Assembly (NCBI GenBank): GCA_002394635.1 | Contig: DGUK01000086.1 | Coordinates: forward strand, 1-14,171 | From: Faecalitalea sp. UBA4312 | GTDB lineage: Bacteria; Bacillota_I; Bacilli_A; Erysipelotrichales; Erysipelotrichaceae | Length of the DNA: 14,171 bases | Reading direction: 5' to 3' | Shown: positions 1 to 8,228 of the stretch, one piece after another | Layout of the letters: each line of letters opens with the position of its first letter | How positions within the stretch are numbered: the stretch's first letter is position 1 | Translations under genes and position numbers: made by a program | Notes under the pieces: model-generated | Database searches by the model: none | The model's input: the letters and a program-made list of their open reading frames with translations, nothing else | What the model was told of the DNA's origin: nothing

Positions 1-580
1 TGCCTTTTGGAGCCGATTCATCAATGGGAATGACCAAGACCACAAAATCATTCGGTTTAATGAGGTCCGATACTAAAGGCCTTTCTTTTTTCTTCGGCGA
101 TAATGCGGCCAGCATTTCCTTCAGTTCCCGGATATGATAGCCCGTTAAAGCGCTGACTGCCAGATCGCCCTTTGCGACCGGTTCGATCAGATCGGCTTTA
201 TTGACAACCACGAGCGTCTGGATTTCCCTTTCTTTCAAGTCCCTGATCAAGGCTTTGTCGGCATCATCCATTCCCGTTGTTCCATCAATGATCACAACAC
301 CGATGTCACAATGATCCATCACTTCCCGTGTCTTTTGCACCCGTTTCTGACCTAGTTCTCCCTGGTCGTCATAACCAGGAGTATCCATGATCAATACCGG
401 CCCCAACGGTAAAAGTTCCATCGCTTTATAAACCGGATCGGTCGTTGTCCCTTTGATATCAGATACAACCGAAAGCTCCTGGTCTGTCAGGGCATTGATG
501 AGGCTGGATTTACCGGCATTTCGTTTTCCGAAAAATCCAATATGGATCCTATGACTGGAAGGTGTGCTATTTAATCCCAT
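1..580 (-). CDS. hydF: HydF, [FeFe]-hydrogenase maturation GTPase (N-terminal 193 residues; 3' end cut by window edge)
   Basis: HydF is the GTPase scaffold that carries the diiron subcluster precursor of the H-cluster and delivers it to apo-[FeFe] hydrogenase. The visible part is the GTPase domain: P-loop GKRNAGKS at residues 18-25, switch I around KGTTTDP (43-49), DTPG at 66-69, NKAD at 127-130 and a SAL G5-type motif at 143-145. It then enters the family-typical stretch VLVIPIDESAPKG (181-193). The dimerisation domain and the C-terminal Cys/His [4Fe-4S] ligands lie beyond the left edge and cannot be checked. The ATG at 580 overlaps the 3' end of the upstream NifK-like gene by 10 bases, so it is co-transcribed and probably translationally coupled. 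The unusual point is the context: the expected partners hydE and hydG are not adjacent on the visible side, and a nitrogenase-like pair sits there instead. Confidence 0.95.
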   Translation of the reverse strand, partial: MGLNSTPSSHRIHIGFFGKRNAGKSSLINALTDQELSVVSDIKGTTTDPVYKAMELLPLGPVLIMDTPGYDDQGELGQKRVQKTREVMDHCDIGVVIIDGTTGMDDADKALIRDLKEREIQTLVVVNKADLIEPVAKGDLAVSALTGYHIRELKEMLAALSPKKKERPLVSDLIKPNDFVVLVIPIDESAPKG

Positions 581-1698
581 TTCAGACCATCCTTTCCCCA
601 ATAATTAATCATATCATTTAAGTATAATCGTCCAGATAGGGCAAAATGTGGGACTTTTACCCATTTTTTATGATTTTTTGAAATATATTGAAACATCGGA
701 TCGCCGATGACGGTGTCATAGTGCAGTGCCTGTTCCATCGTTTCTTCATCCAAAGCGATGCATGTCTCTTTTAAACAAGCTCGATGATCTTTCTCTGTTG
801 TACAGATGACCTTCACCGGCTGCCGATAAGTAAGAAACCAATCCATGGCTATCGAATGAGCTAAGACCGGTTCCCCGATGACAGTTGTCTTTGCGTTTGT
901 CTGGATCAAGTTTTTATACATTGTCTGATTCTCATGGTCATGAACTGCCTGCTCCATCTTTTCAAACACCAGATCCTCGCAGGCTCCTACAGGTACTCCC
1001 AAAACATAAGGGATCCCACAGGATCTCCAAAGTACTTCCGCCGCTTGTAAACCACTTGATGAGATAACCAGGTTACACGATGCCTGTCCCGCTGTGGCAA
1101 TTTCTTCCAACGAACAATCCATCAGCCAGCATGACTGCACATGCCATCCATGAGCTTCGATCCTCTTTTTCAAAGAAGAAACACTCTCTGCATGTGTATA
1201 GTCCAGTGGCGTCATTCCCAGAATGTTTACGGTTTTTTCCCGTGTATTACCTTTTTTTACAAATTGTGTGGCAACCATTTCCATCGCTCGGCTGGCTCCT
1301 ACTGTATAATCATGCATACCGTTGGTCTTCACATACGTACAATCTAAAGACAGCTGTTTTTCCAGGATCCGACAAATTCCTTTAAAATCCGTTCCGTTTA
1401 AATACGGTATCGGTGAATTCACCAAGGTGATAAAACGCGGATGCAGCTGTTTTGCGGCCATAAGAATATCCTCGATAAACTTTTCATCATTTCCTAGAAT
1501 GGCATCTCTTTCCTTTAATCCGGAAATAAATATGAGGCTTTCCTGATCGTACCAACGGATCTCATCGTGCGTATTATAGGTGGAATTACAACCGGAAGGA
1601 TCATGGATCACCACCATGCCGCCCAATTCATAAAGGGCCGAACAAACACCGGATACATCTCCGGTATACACGGGCAATATTCGATAACTTCGTTTCAT
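571..1698 (-). CDS. NifK-like subunit 2 (nitrogenase component 1 family, 375 aa)
   Basis: This is a member of the nitrogenase component 1 superfamily (NifDK/NifEN/BchNB-type fold), paralogous to the NifK-like protein at 8225-9238. Shared landmarks are an SG..S..Y..GG..VI.D..GC block (residues 16-37) with Cys37, then DE.RW, IF.SGL..(R/D)DAI.G.DE, a SPIPYLNGTD block where NifK would carry a P-cluster Cys, and the C-terminal motif W(I/V)..PHFA(L/V)SG. At about 375 residues it is much shorter than NifK (about 520). ATG 1698 is preferred because its N-terminus aligns without gaps to the paralogue (MKRSYRILPV against [10 protein letters not shown]) and it overlaps the preceding TGA as ATGA. A GTG at 1713, with AAAGGA five bases upstream, is an alternative start. 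It probably forms a heterodimer with the gene just upstream. It has no NifH of its own nearby, so it may share the one at 10496-11266. Its substrate is unknown. Confidence 0.85.
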   Translation of the reverse strand: MKRSYRILPVYTGDVSGVCSALYELGGMVVIHDPSGCNSTYNTHDEIRWYDQESLIFISGLKERDAILGNDEKFIEDILMAAKQLHPRFITLVNSPIPYLNGTDFKGICRILEKQLSLDCTYVKTNGMHDYTVGASRAMEMVATQFVKKGNTREKTVNILGMTPLDYTHAESVSSLKKRIEAHGWHVQSCWLMDCSLEEIATAGQASCNLVISSSGLQAAEVLWRSCGIPYVLGVPVGACEDLVFEKMEQAVHDHENQTMYKNLIQTNAKTTVIGEPVLAHSIAMDWFLTYRQPVKVICTTEKDHRACLKETCIALDEETMEQALHYDTVIGDPMFQYISKNHKKWVKVPHFALSGRLYLNDMINYWGKDGLKWD

Positions 1699-3005
1699 AT
1701 GCAGCTGACACACCCCAATCCTTTGCGTACCACCAGATCTTTGGTATCTTTTTCGTTTATAAAGGCTTCCTCTAAAAGATCTGCCAGATGGATCATCCCG
1801 GATACGCCCCAGGTTCCTCCATTATCAATACAGTTGACAAAGTGTTTTGTGTGATTGAAATATGCCGCTTTGGGGCCGATGGCCAATACATCCGGTTTCT
1901 CTTTGGCAGCTAGCCGCATGCCCGGCTGCACCGTCGATGAAACAATCAGATCCTCTGCGTGTTTCTGAAGCCAGATAAAGTCTTCCTTCTCTTCCGTATT
2001 CATCCGATCCACATAAACTCTTTGTACATGAAATCCATGTTCAATGAGAAAACGTGTCAGGCTCAATACATGCGTATAAGCTAAATAATCAACTTCTATC
2101 GGGGCATCCCCGATGACTTCTTTTACTTGTTTCCATCGGTTTTCACATTCTTCTACCGATAATTTCATGGTAGGAACGGAAATCATCCCACAAAGGGTAT
2201 CCATACTCTTTTGTAAACGGTCATAATCCCATACAAACGGAAGATACAAATAGGGTCTTTGGACCCGTCGGGCATATTTTTGAATGGCCGGCAGTCCGGT
2301 CGGCGTTAAAATCAAAGACAAGGCCCCTTTCCCTAATCGACAAAACTGCGAAAAGCTCTCGGTCCTGGTCGGTTCACAAACTTCTATCTGATGACGTTTC
2401 AGCCATGTAATCAATTCACAGTCCGCGGATGTCGGAAGATTTTCTGTCAGTATATTGACCTGTTTGGGTTCGATTGGATCATCCGCAAGCAGATCCAACG
2501 TGGCCATACGCAGCTTTTGGTCTGGTGTCAGGCCCTGTTTCTGCATAATAGGATCCATCCATCCATTCACAAAGCGGATATCCGGATACCGGTTTTGCAG
2601 CTGTTCAAAGATCACCTTGCTGCGAGCCCCTAAAAAATGATGTACACAAACAAGAAATACGATCATAACAGCCGGATGCGCATCCAGCTTATCAATGACA
2701 TCGCAGACTCCCTGGATCGTACATTGTTCCAGGTCACCGTCAATTATATCCTTTGGATCCAATACCACACTGTGAAAACGATCCAACGCATCCATCTCGG
2801 CTGCCGTCATGACCACACCCCGCATACAGTTTTTCCCGCATACATAAATCTGGTGGGATTGGGGAATCAGCATACCGATATGAACGATATTCCATGTTTC
2901 ATGCACCATCGCATTGTATTCTAAATGATCCCCGAAAGGTTGGGGAAATCCGGCCAAACGGATGGTCGTCTCAATATTCGGATCACGCAATCCGAGCAAG
3001 CTCAT
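1695..3005 (-). CDS. NifD-like subunit 2 (nitrogenase component 1 family, 436 aa)
   Basis: This is a divergent nitrogenase component 1-type protein that pairs with the gene overlapping its 3' end. Candidate cluster ligands are Cys56 and Cys60 (VCGKNC) and Cys120 (FLVCVHHFLG). The Cys60-Cys120 spacing of 60 residues equals Cys69-Cys129 in NifD-like 1. The C-terminal region (GGTWGVSGMIHLADLL) resembles the end of NifD, but I see no convincing equivalents of the FeMo-cofactor ligands Cys275 and His442. It ends in a cysteine-containing tail, GCVSCI. The ATG at 3005 is chosen over an in-frame upstream start at 3068 because it is preceded by GAGGT with good spacing and overlaps the TM1266-type gene's TGA as ATGA. 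It sits directly between the hydrogenase-type regulator gene and the NifK2-hydF pair, where hydE/hydG-type maturases would be expected. A role as scaffold or reductase in cofactor assembly is inferred. Confidence 0.82.
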   Translation of the reverse strand: MSLLGLRDPNIETTIRLAGFPQPFGDHLEYNAMVHETWNIVHIGMLIPQSHQIYVCGKNCMRGVVMTAAEMDALDRFHSVVLDPKDIIDGDLEQCTIQGVCDVIDKLDAHPAVMIVFLVCVHHFLGARSKVIFEQLQNRYPDIRFVNGWMDPIMQKQGLTPDQKLRMATLDLLADDPIEPKQVNILTENLPTSADCELITWLKRHQIEVCEPTRTESFSQFCRLGKGALSLILTPTGLPAIQKYARRVQRPYLYLPFVWDYDRLQKSMDTLCGMISVPTMKLSVEECENRWKQVKEVIGDAPIEVDYLAYTHVLSLTRFLIEHGFHVQRVYVDRMNTEEKEDFIWLQKHAEDLIVSSTVQPGMRLAAKEKPDVLAIGPKAAYFNHTKHFVNCIDNGGTWGVSGMIHLADLLEEAFINEKDTKDLVVRKGLGCVSCI

Positions 3006-3265
3006 TGTCCGACCTCTTCGGTAATCACATTGGAATAGGCCGTTTTGGTACTGATTCCCGGTAAACAACCAATTTTACCGGAGATGGCGCTGATCACATC
3101 CTGTGGAGCATCCAGAGCAACACTGATGATATTGATGCCTTTTTCACGATAAGGGATCCCCATGCGGCCAATAATATATTTTGATGCTTCATGTAGAATT
3201 TCATTCAGCTCACTGACGGCACTTTCCTGTTCCACAATAATGGCAATAATCGCAACTCTTGTCAT
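3002..3265 (-). CDS. TM1266-family putative [FeFe]-hydrogenase system regulator (87 aa)
   Basis: This small ACT-like protein matches the TM1266 family, which habitually sits beside hydE, hydF and hydG. Recognisable features are the N-terminal beta strand RVAIIAIIVE, then LNEILHEASKYIIGRMGIPYREKGINIIS in the core, and DAPQDVISAISGKIGCLPGI and the KTAYS motif towards the end. Its length is typical of the family. The family is annotated as a putative regulator of the iron-only hydrogenase system; its actual mechanism and ligand are not established, and a NikR-like ACT fold suggests small-ligand or metal sensing. The start at 3265 has AAAGGA seven bases upstream. Its stop overlaps the start of NifD-like 2 (ATGA). 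Its presence, together with hydF, is the strongest evidence that this operon concerns H-cluster-type chemistry rather than nitrogen fixation. Confidence 0.88.
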   Translation of the reverse strand: MTRVAIIAIIVEQESAVSELNEILHEASKYIIGRMGIPYREKGINIISVALDAPQDVISAISGKIGCLPGISTKTAYSNVITEEVGQ

Positions 3266-3278
3266 ATGAATATCCTTT

Positions 3279-3680
3279 CTACGCCTTGTTCTTTCTCCAT
3301 TCTGCGTACGCTTTCAGTTCCGGGTCTACAAATGTCAAGGCTACCCCCAGAACCGCAATATCATCCAAAAAACCGATAAACGGAATATTATCCCGGATCA
3401 GGTCTTTCCTTTTCACAACATAAAGGAACGCACTGATCATCGTAATGATCACTTTCGCAGATACATCGGTATACTCCTTAGAAATATAGCTTTTGACCAT
3501 TGAAATCATCAATGGAATATTCGCCAGTACTTGTCCACCGACGGGCACTTCCTTGAGCTCTTCTTCCATCTTTATCAGCAGTTCATCGACTTTTTCAGGA
3601 TGGTTCAACAAATCCTGCGCCTGTCCTTTTCCGTTCTCAATTACTTCTTTTATCTTTTCTGTATCAAAAAATTCTGTCAT
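3279..3680 (-). CDS. DUF1232 (YkvA-like) protein, 133 aa
   Basis: This is a DUF1232/YkvA-like small protein of unknown function. The diagnostic core is near residues 80-118: ISAFLYVVKRKDLIRD followed by IPFIGFLDDIAVLGVAL. The N-terminal half is charged and probably helical, with a moderately hydrophobic stretch around LANIPLMISMV. The hydrophobic segments suggest peripheral or weak membrane association, but there is no signal peptide. The start has AGAAAGGAAAAG upstream. It lies 21 bases after hypE and 13 bases before the TM1266-type gene, so it is a co-transcribed member and marks one of the few non-overlapping junctions in the operon. Nothing in the sequence explains its role; it could be an accessory or membrane-docking protein. 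Its persistence in homologous clusters would show whether it belongs to the system. Confidence 0.8.
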   Translation of the reverse strand: MTEFFDTEKIKEVIENGKGQAQDLLNHPEKVDELLIKMEEELKEVPVGGQVLANIPLMISMVKSYISKEYTDVSAKVIITMISAFLYVVKRKDLIRDNIPFIGFLDDIAVLGVALTFVDPELKAYAEWRKNKA

Positions 3681-3701
3681 GATCTTTTCCTTTCTTTTTG
3701 A

Positions 3702-4700
3702 TCAACAAATACGTGGCAGTAATTCATTGCCTGGTTCCGGCAAGATAGTTTCTGCTCCGATTTCTGTTTTCATCACAACTCTTTGCGGATATGCATCCGT
3801 CATTTCCCCGATGATGGCGGCATTTTGTCCATGTGAGCACTGTTTCAATGCGTGTAATACGCTTTGGGCATCCTCGGGCGATACGATCATCACCATGGTC
3901 CCCTCACAGGCTAAGTACAAAGGTTCCAATCCCAATAGACCACAAACGCCTTTGACAGCCCCTTGTACCGGGACATCTTCATAGAATAAGCGAACACCAA
4001 GATTGCTCTGGTGAGCAATTTCATACAGAACCGTGCCCACACCACCTCTTGTGGCATCCCGGATCACATGAACATCGGCCTCCTGAACCGCTTTGACCTC
4101 TTCCCACAAAGGGGCACAATCGCTTTTTACATCGGCATCGATCCCATAATCATCCCGCTCTAACAGAATGGTACACCCATGACGTCCGACATCACCGGTA
4201 ACCAGGATGACATCCCCATTTCGGGCATTGGCTCCGGACAAATTCTTTCCTTCCGGGATCTGTCCGACACCGGTCGTATTGATAAAGATACCATCTACCT
4301 GCCCTTTTCCGGCCACCTTGGTATCCCCGGCTACGATCTGTATTCCGACTTCTCTTGCTGTATCCGCCATCGCACAAACCACTGTTTCCAGATCCTGGAT
4401 GGAAAAGCCTTCTTCAATCACAAATCCACAGGTCATATAGAGTGGTTTGGCCCCCATACAGGCCAGATCGTTCACCGTTCCACAAACGGCCAGCTTTCCT
4501 ATATTTCCTCCGTTAAAGAAAGCAGGAGATACAATAAAGCTGTCGGTACTCATAGCCAGTTTGCCATGTACCACAGGAAGAACCGCTGCATCGTCAGCTG
4601 TTAAATAAGGATTATCGAAGTGTTTCTTGAAGATCTTCTCAATCAGCCGGGACGTTTGTTTTCCGCCGGATCCATGAGCTAATGTCACTGTTTGATTCAT
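3702..4700 (-). CDS. hypE: HypE, carbamoyl-dehydratase making the cyanide ligand
   Basis: HypE accepts a carbamoyl group from HypF on its C-terminal cysteine and dehydrates it with ATP to a thiocyanate, which donates CN- to iron on HypC-HypD. The protein is 332 residues, normal for the family. It begins with the glycine-rich HGSGGK motif (residues 9-14), has the PurM/AIR-synthetase-like ADDAA and STDSF segments, then AGDTK and RDATRGGVG. It ends exactly in PRIC, with the essential terminal Cys332 present, so it should be active. It overlaps hypD by the ATGA arrangement (start at 4700, hypD TGA at 4697-4699). It was judged complete on both ends. No hypA or hypB follows; the next gene is a DUF1232 protein. 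Confidence 0.97.
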   Translation of the reverse strand: MNQTVTLAHGSGGKQTSRLIEKIFKKHFDNPYLTADDAAVLPVVHGKLAMSTDSFIVSPAFFNGGNIGKLAVCGTVNDLACMGAKPLYMTCGFVIEEGFSIQDLETVVCAMADTAREVGIQIVAGDTKVAGKGQVDGIFINTTGVGQIPEGKNLSGANARNGDVILVTGDVGRHGCTILLERDDYGIDADVKSDCAPLWEEVKAVQEADVHVIRDATRGGVGTVLYEIAHQSNLGVRLFYEDVPVQGAVKGVCGLLGLEPLYLACEGTMVMIVSPEDAQSVLHALKQCSHGQNAAIIGEMTDAYPQRVVMKTEIGAETILPEPGNELLPRIC

Positions 4701-5734
4701 AGCGCACCTCCATATAGATAGAATGCCGAACAGGCGCCTTCATCCGAAACCATACACGCACCGATCGGATGCTCCGGTGTACAACCACGTCCGAATACTG
4801 GACAATCTGTTGGTTTGCACTGACCCTGCAGCACCTGACCACATCGGCATACCGGGTTTGGTTTTCCTTCCACCTTCGGCAAATTGTATTTCAAACGGGC
4901 ATCCCATGCGGCATATTCCGACCGTAGCCGCATACCCGAATCCTTCATCTCACCGATCCCTCTCCAGAGAGCATCACAAGGCTCCATCACCTGGTGGATC
5001 AGATGTACCGCTGCCGGATTCCCTTCCGGTTTCACGATCCGCGGATAACAGTTTTCAAAGAAAGGCTTTCCTTGCTGAAAACGGGTCACAGCAACTGCCA
5101 GAGCGGTAATCAGTTCTTTGGTGGTAAAGCCGGCAACCACACCGCTAATTCCTTCTTCTTTCATCTGCTCACAGATCTTTGTACCGGTGATGGCGTGAAC
5201 ATGTCCCGGATATAAAAACAGTTCGCACGCATCTTTCATGGCGCGGTAGGCCTGTGGCATCGTCTTATTGGCTGTCAGCAGAGAATAGTTATCAACCTTT
5301 TCCTGCTTGGCCTGCCATACGGTCAAACAGCAAGCCGGGATGGTTGTCTCAAAACCAACCGATAAGAAGACCACCTGTTTCTCCGGATTTTCCTTTGCGT
5401 ACGCCAACGCATCCATCGGCGAATAGACAATTCGAACATCTGCTCCCTGCGCTCGCATTGAAGCCAGGCTTTGTCGAGTTCCCGGCACGCGAACCAGATC
5501 TCCGAATGTGCAGATGGTACATCCATGTTCTGTCGCCAACAAAATGGCTTCATCAATAAAGTCCACCGGTGTCACACAGACCGGGCACCCCGGTCCGGAA
5601 ATCAATTCAATGGTTTCCGGCAGAACTTTCCGAATCCCCTTGCGAAAGATCTCATGGGTATGTGTGCCACATACCTCCATGATCCGCAATGTAGGACCTT
5701 GATAGCCTTGTACGATTTCCAACGCTTGTTTCAT
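4697..5734 (-). CDS. hypD: HypD, Fe-S scaffold for Fe(CN)2(CO) assembly
   Basis: HypD carries a [4Fe-4S] cluster and, with HypC, holds the iron on which the CN and CO ligands are assembled. It is 345 residues long. Signature motifs are all present: EVCGTHTHE (Cys22 and the GTHT motif), GPGCPVCVTP (Cys50, Cys53), GFETT in the central domain, and the Cys-rich C-terminal region with CRCGQ, CKPTDCPVFGRGC and ACMVS blocks that bind the cluster. The start at 5734 overlaps the hypC TAA as TAATG, and the stop overlaps the hypE start. All residues known to be essential in the family appear intact, so this is a functional maturase rather than a relic. Confidence 0.97.
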   Translation of the reverse strand: MKQALEIVQGYQGPTLRIMEVCGTHTHEIFRKGIRKVLPETIELISGPGCPVCVTPVDFIDEAILLATEHGCTICTFGDLVRVPGTRQSLASMRAQGADVRIVYSPMDALAYAKENPEKQVVFLSVGFETTIPACCLTVWQAKQEKVDNYSLLTANKTMPQAYRAMKDACELFLYPGHVHAITGTKICEQMKEEGISGVVAGFTTKELITALAVAVTRFQQGKPFFENCYPRIVKPEGNPAAVHLIHQVMEPCDALWRGIGEMKDSGMRLRSEYAAWDARLKYNLPKVEGKPNPVCRCGQVLQGQCKPTDCPVFGRGCTPEHPIGACMVSDEGACSAFYLYGGAL

Positions 5735-5943
5735 TATCGCAGGCTCTCCATCAGTTGATCCGTTTCTTCAATATCATTGCCATCAATTTTAGCAATGGCA
5801 GTACCGGCATGTACCATCACATAGTCACCCGGCTCCAGGTCCTCCAGAAATAAAGAAGAGATTTCTCTTTTCGCACCGGAAGCATCGACCAACGCGGTTC
5901 CCTGATTGACTTTTAATACTTTTGCGGAAATTCCCACACACAT
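5734..5943 (-). CDS. hypC: HypC, Fe(CN)2(CO) carrier chaperone (69 aa)
   Basis: HypC is the small OB-fold chaperone that works with HypD to build Fe(CN)2(CO) and hands it to the target apoprotein. The essential Cys2 is present in the N-terminal MCVGISAKV. The core (ALVDASGAKREIS, then LEPGDYVMVHAGTAIAKID) is typical. Length is slightly below the usual 75-95 residues, but the fold-defining parts are all there. It starts 2 bases after the hypF stop with GAGGG upstream and overlaps hypD by one base. In [NiFe] systems HypC recognises the hydrogenase large subunit. No such subunit is in this window, so its client here may be different. Confidence 0.96.
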   Translation of the reverse strand: MCVGISAKVLKVNQGTALVDASGAKREISSLFLEDLEPGDYVMVHAGTAIAKIDGNDIEETDQLMESLR

Positions 5944-5945
5944 AT

Positions 5946-8228
5946 TTATCCCTCTTTTCTATTCAACATATGCATCGCATAATACGCCTGCCCCAGACCG
6001 ATTCCTCCATCGTTTGGAGGGATCATCCGATGACATAACACATGAAATCCATAATGCTCTAATTCTTTTTTAGTTAGATCAAGTAATAATGTATTCTGAT
6101 AGACACCACCGCTTAACGCAACGGTTGTCCGTTTGGTTTCCTTTTGGAGCTGTCGGCACATCTGAACGATCTGATGAGCCAGGATCGAATGAAAATGATA
6201 AGCTAAAGCCTGCACATTTTTTCCTTCCAGCTTCTTTTCTATGATCCATCGCACTAAAGAAGCTGTATCGATCCTTTTGATTGAATCCTCAATCACCGAC
6301 AGATCCGGAACATCCAATGCCTCATGGTTTTTTTCTGCTTCAAACTGTAACGTGACCGAAGCCTCTGACTCAAAGGTCGAAGACTTTCGGATGGACAGAA
6401 TCGCACTGACTGCATCGAACAGACGACCGGCGCTGGTGGAAACGATCGTATTCAATCCGTTTTTTGCCATACGTCCGATCAATTTAGCCTGTCTGGCATC
6501 ACAGAGCTGTAAAGCTTCGATGATGTCCAATGCGTTTTCCGGATAAAGATCCCATATCATGGATACCGCAATTCGCCAGCCTTCTTTTGCGGCTATATCG
6601 CCTCCGACCTGCTGAAACGGTACGATAGACCCGGCTCTTTCAAAGCCATTGGGATCACATAATAAGAATTCTCCACCCCAGATGGTCCCGTCAGTTCCAT
6701 AACCAGTCCCATCAAAAGAGACACCGATCACCGGTTGTGACCAGTCATTTTCCGCCATACAAGAAAGGATGTGTGCATAATGATGCTGGACATAGACAAC
6801 CGGCAATCCCAGCCTTTCAGCAACAGCCCTTGACTGGTATTTCGGATGCAGGTCACAAGCCACTACCTGTGGTTTTACCTCCAGAAATTCCTCCATTCTT
6901 TGTAAAGTTTCCTTTAAGGCCTCTACAGTCCGAATATCCTCCAGATCCCCGATATAAGGTGACGGGTAGTACAGATCATTCACACCAATACAAAACGTGT
7001 TTTTCAGCTCACCGCCAATAGCTGCTACCTGTCCACGGTATCCGTTGGACAATAGTACCGGCAAAGGAGCATAACCACGGGAACGTCGGATCATATATGG
7101 TTGATCGTCATAAAAATCCATCACAGTATCGTCACATCGAATTCGTATTTTTCTGTCATTGGTCAGCACATCATCACAGAAGTGAAGGATCTGTTCGCGT
7201 ACATCTTGGTCTTGACGACAGATTGGTGCGCCGGATACATTGCCACTGGTCATAATCAGGCTATCCGGCATCTTCAGTCCGTCCGGATAATCAAACAAAA
7301 GCATCTGTACCGGTGCATACGGCAGCATGACTCCCACCTTAGGATTGTCCGGTGCTACTGCATCACACAGATGACTGTGCTGCTTCTTTTGCAGTAGAAG
7401 GATCGGCTTCTGATGACCCGTCAGAATTTCCTGCTGTGGCTGTGTCAGGATACATTCCTTTTGAACCACCTCCAGATTGCGCATCATCACCGCAAAAGGT
7501 TTGGCCGGTCGATGCTTCATCCGCCGCAAACGATCCACCGCTTTTTCATTGGTGGCATCGCAGCACAGATGAAATCCGCCGATTCCTTTGATAGCTATCA
7601 CCTTTCCATCCAAAATAGCTTTTCGGCAATACGTAATCGCCGCCCCATCCCGAAGTTCTTTATCCATCAGGAAAACATGCGGTCCACATTCGTTGCAGCA
7701 TACCGGCTGGGCATCGTATCGTCGTGTGGCCGGATCATAGTACTCCCGGGCACAATCCGGGCACATCGGAAACTCCTTCATGCTGGTACGTACACGGTCA
7801 TATGGCAAAGATTCCAGAATCGTCAGCCTCGGTCCACAGCACGTACAGTTGATAAAAGGGTGAAGATAGCGTCGATCATTGGGATCATAGAGCTCTTTTT
7901 TACAATCCTCGCATATGGCAATATCCGGAGAAATGAATATTTCTCCCCGGGTCCGCTTACTTTCGATAATAGAAAATGTTTCAAATGGTTTGGATTCCAC
8001 TGTTTCTGTATCCACTTTTAACAGAACCGCCCGCTTTGGAGGTTCCTTTTTAATTTTTTCGATCATCCTCTCCACCTGCGAAGCCGACCCTTGCGCATAG
8101 ACCTCTACATACGGTCCTTTATTGGAAACAGTACCGGTAATTTGGCAAGCCATCGCATGACGACTGACAGTCGGACGAAATCCGACGCCTTGCACGATGC
8201 CATAGATCCTTATTCGCTTGGTAATCAT
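5946..8228 (-). CDS. hypF: HypF, carbamoyltransferase
   Basis: HypF converts carbamoyl phosphate to carbamoyl-adenylate and transfers the carbamoyl group to HypE, the first step towards CN- ligands. All domains are visible in 760 residues: an acylphosphatase domain with VQGVGFRP (12-19); two C-x2-C-x18-C-x2-C zinc fingers (Cys106/109/128/131 and Cys156/159/178/181); a YrdC-like domain beginning near IAIKGIGGFHLCCD with KHRPAKPFAVM; and a Kae1-like C-terminal domain with HHYAH, GVSFDGTGYG, ALSGGVYQN and PNDGGIGLGQ. The ATG at 8228 is preferred over an in-frame upstream start at 8276 because the acylphosphatase domain begins immediately and the start overlaps the NifK-like 1 TGA as ATGA. A hyp gene translationally coupled to a nitrogenase-like gene is unusual. 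Confidence 0.97.
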   Translation of the reverse strand: MITKRIRIYGIVQGVGFRPTVSRHAMACQITGTVSNKGPYVEVYAQGSASQVERMIEKIKKEPPKRAVLLKVDTETVESKPFETFSIIESKRTRGEIFISPDIAICEDCKKELYDPNDRRYLHPFINCTCCGPRLTILESLPYDRVRTSMKEFPMCPDCAREYYDPATRRYDAQPVCCNECGPHVFLMDKELRDGAAITYCRKAILDGKVIAIKGIGGFHLCCDATNEKAVDRLRRMKHRPAKPFAVMMRNLEVVQKECILTQPQQEILTGHQKPILLLQKKQHSHLCDAVAPDNPKVGVMLPYAPVQMLLFDYPDGLKMPDSLIMTSGNVSGAPICRQDQDVREQILHFCDDVLTNDRKIRIRCDDTVMDFYDDQPYMIRRSRGYAPLPVLLSNGYRGQVAAIGGELKNTFCIGVNDLYYPSPYIGDLEDIRTVEALKETLQRMEEFLEVKPQVVACDLHPKYQSRAVAERLGLPVVYVQHHYAHILSCMAENDWSQPVIGVSFDGTGYGTDGTIWGGEFLLCDPNGFERAGSIVPFQQVGGDIAAKEGWRIAVSMIWDLYPENALDIIEALQLCDARQAKLIGRMAKNGLNTIVSTSAGRLFDAVSAILSIRKSSTFESEASVTLQFEAEKNHEALDVPDLSVIEDSIKRIDTASLVRWIIEKKLEGKNVQALAYHFHSILAHQIVQMCRQLQKETKRTTVALSGGVYQNTLLLDLTKKELEHYGFHVLCHRMIPPNDGGIGLGQAYYAMHMLNRKEG

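Noticed and set aside
4639..4842. 67-codon minus-strand open frame across the hypD-hypE junction
   Set aside because: It is a shadow frame of two well-conserved overlapping genes, without family features.
7413..8021. 202-codon open frame on the plus strand
   Set aside because: It lies entirely antisense to hypF, whose domains and zinc fingers are unmistakable, and it has no recognisable protein features.
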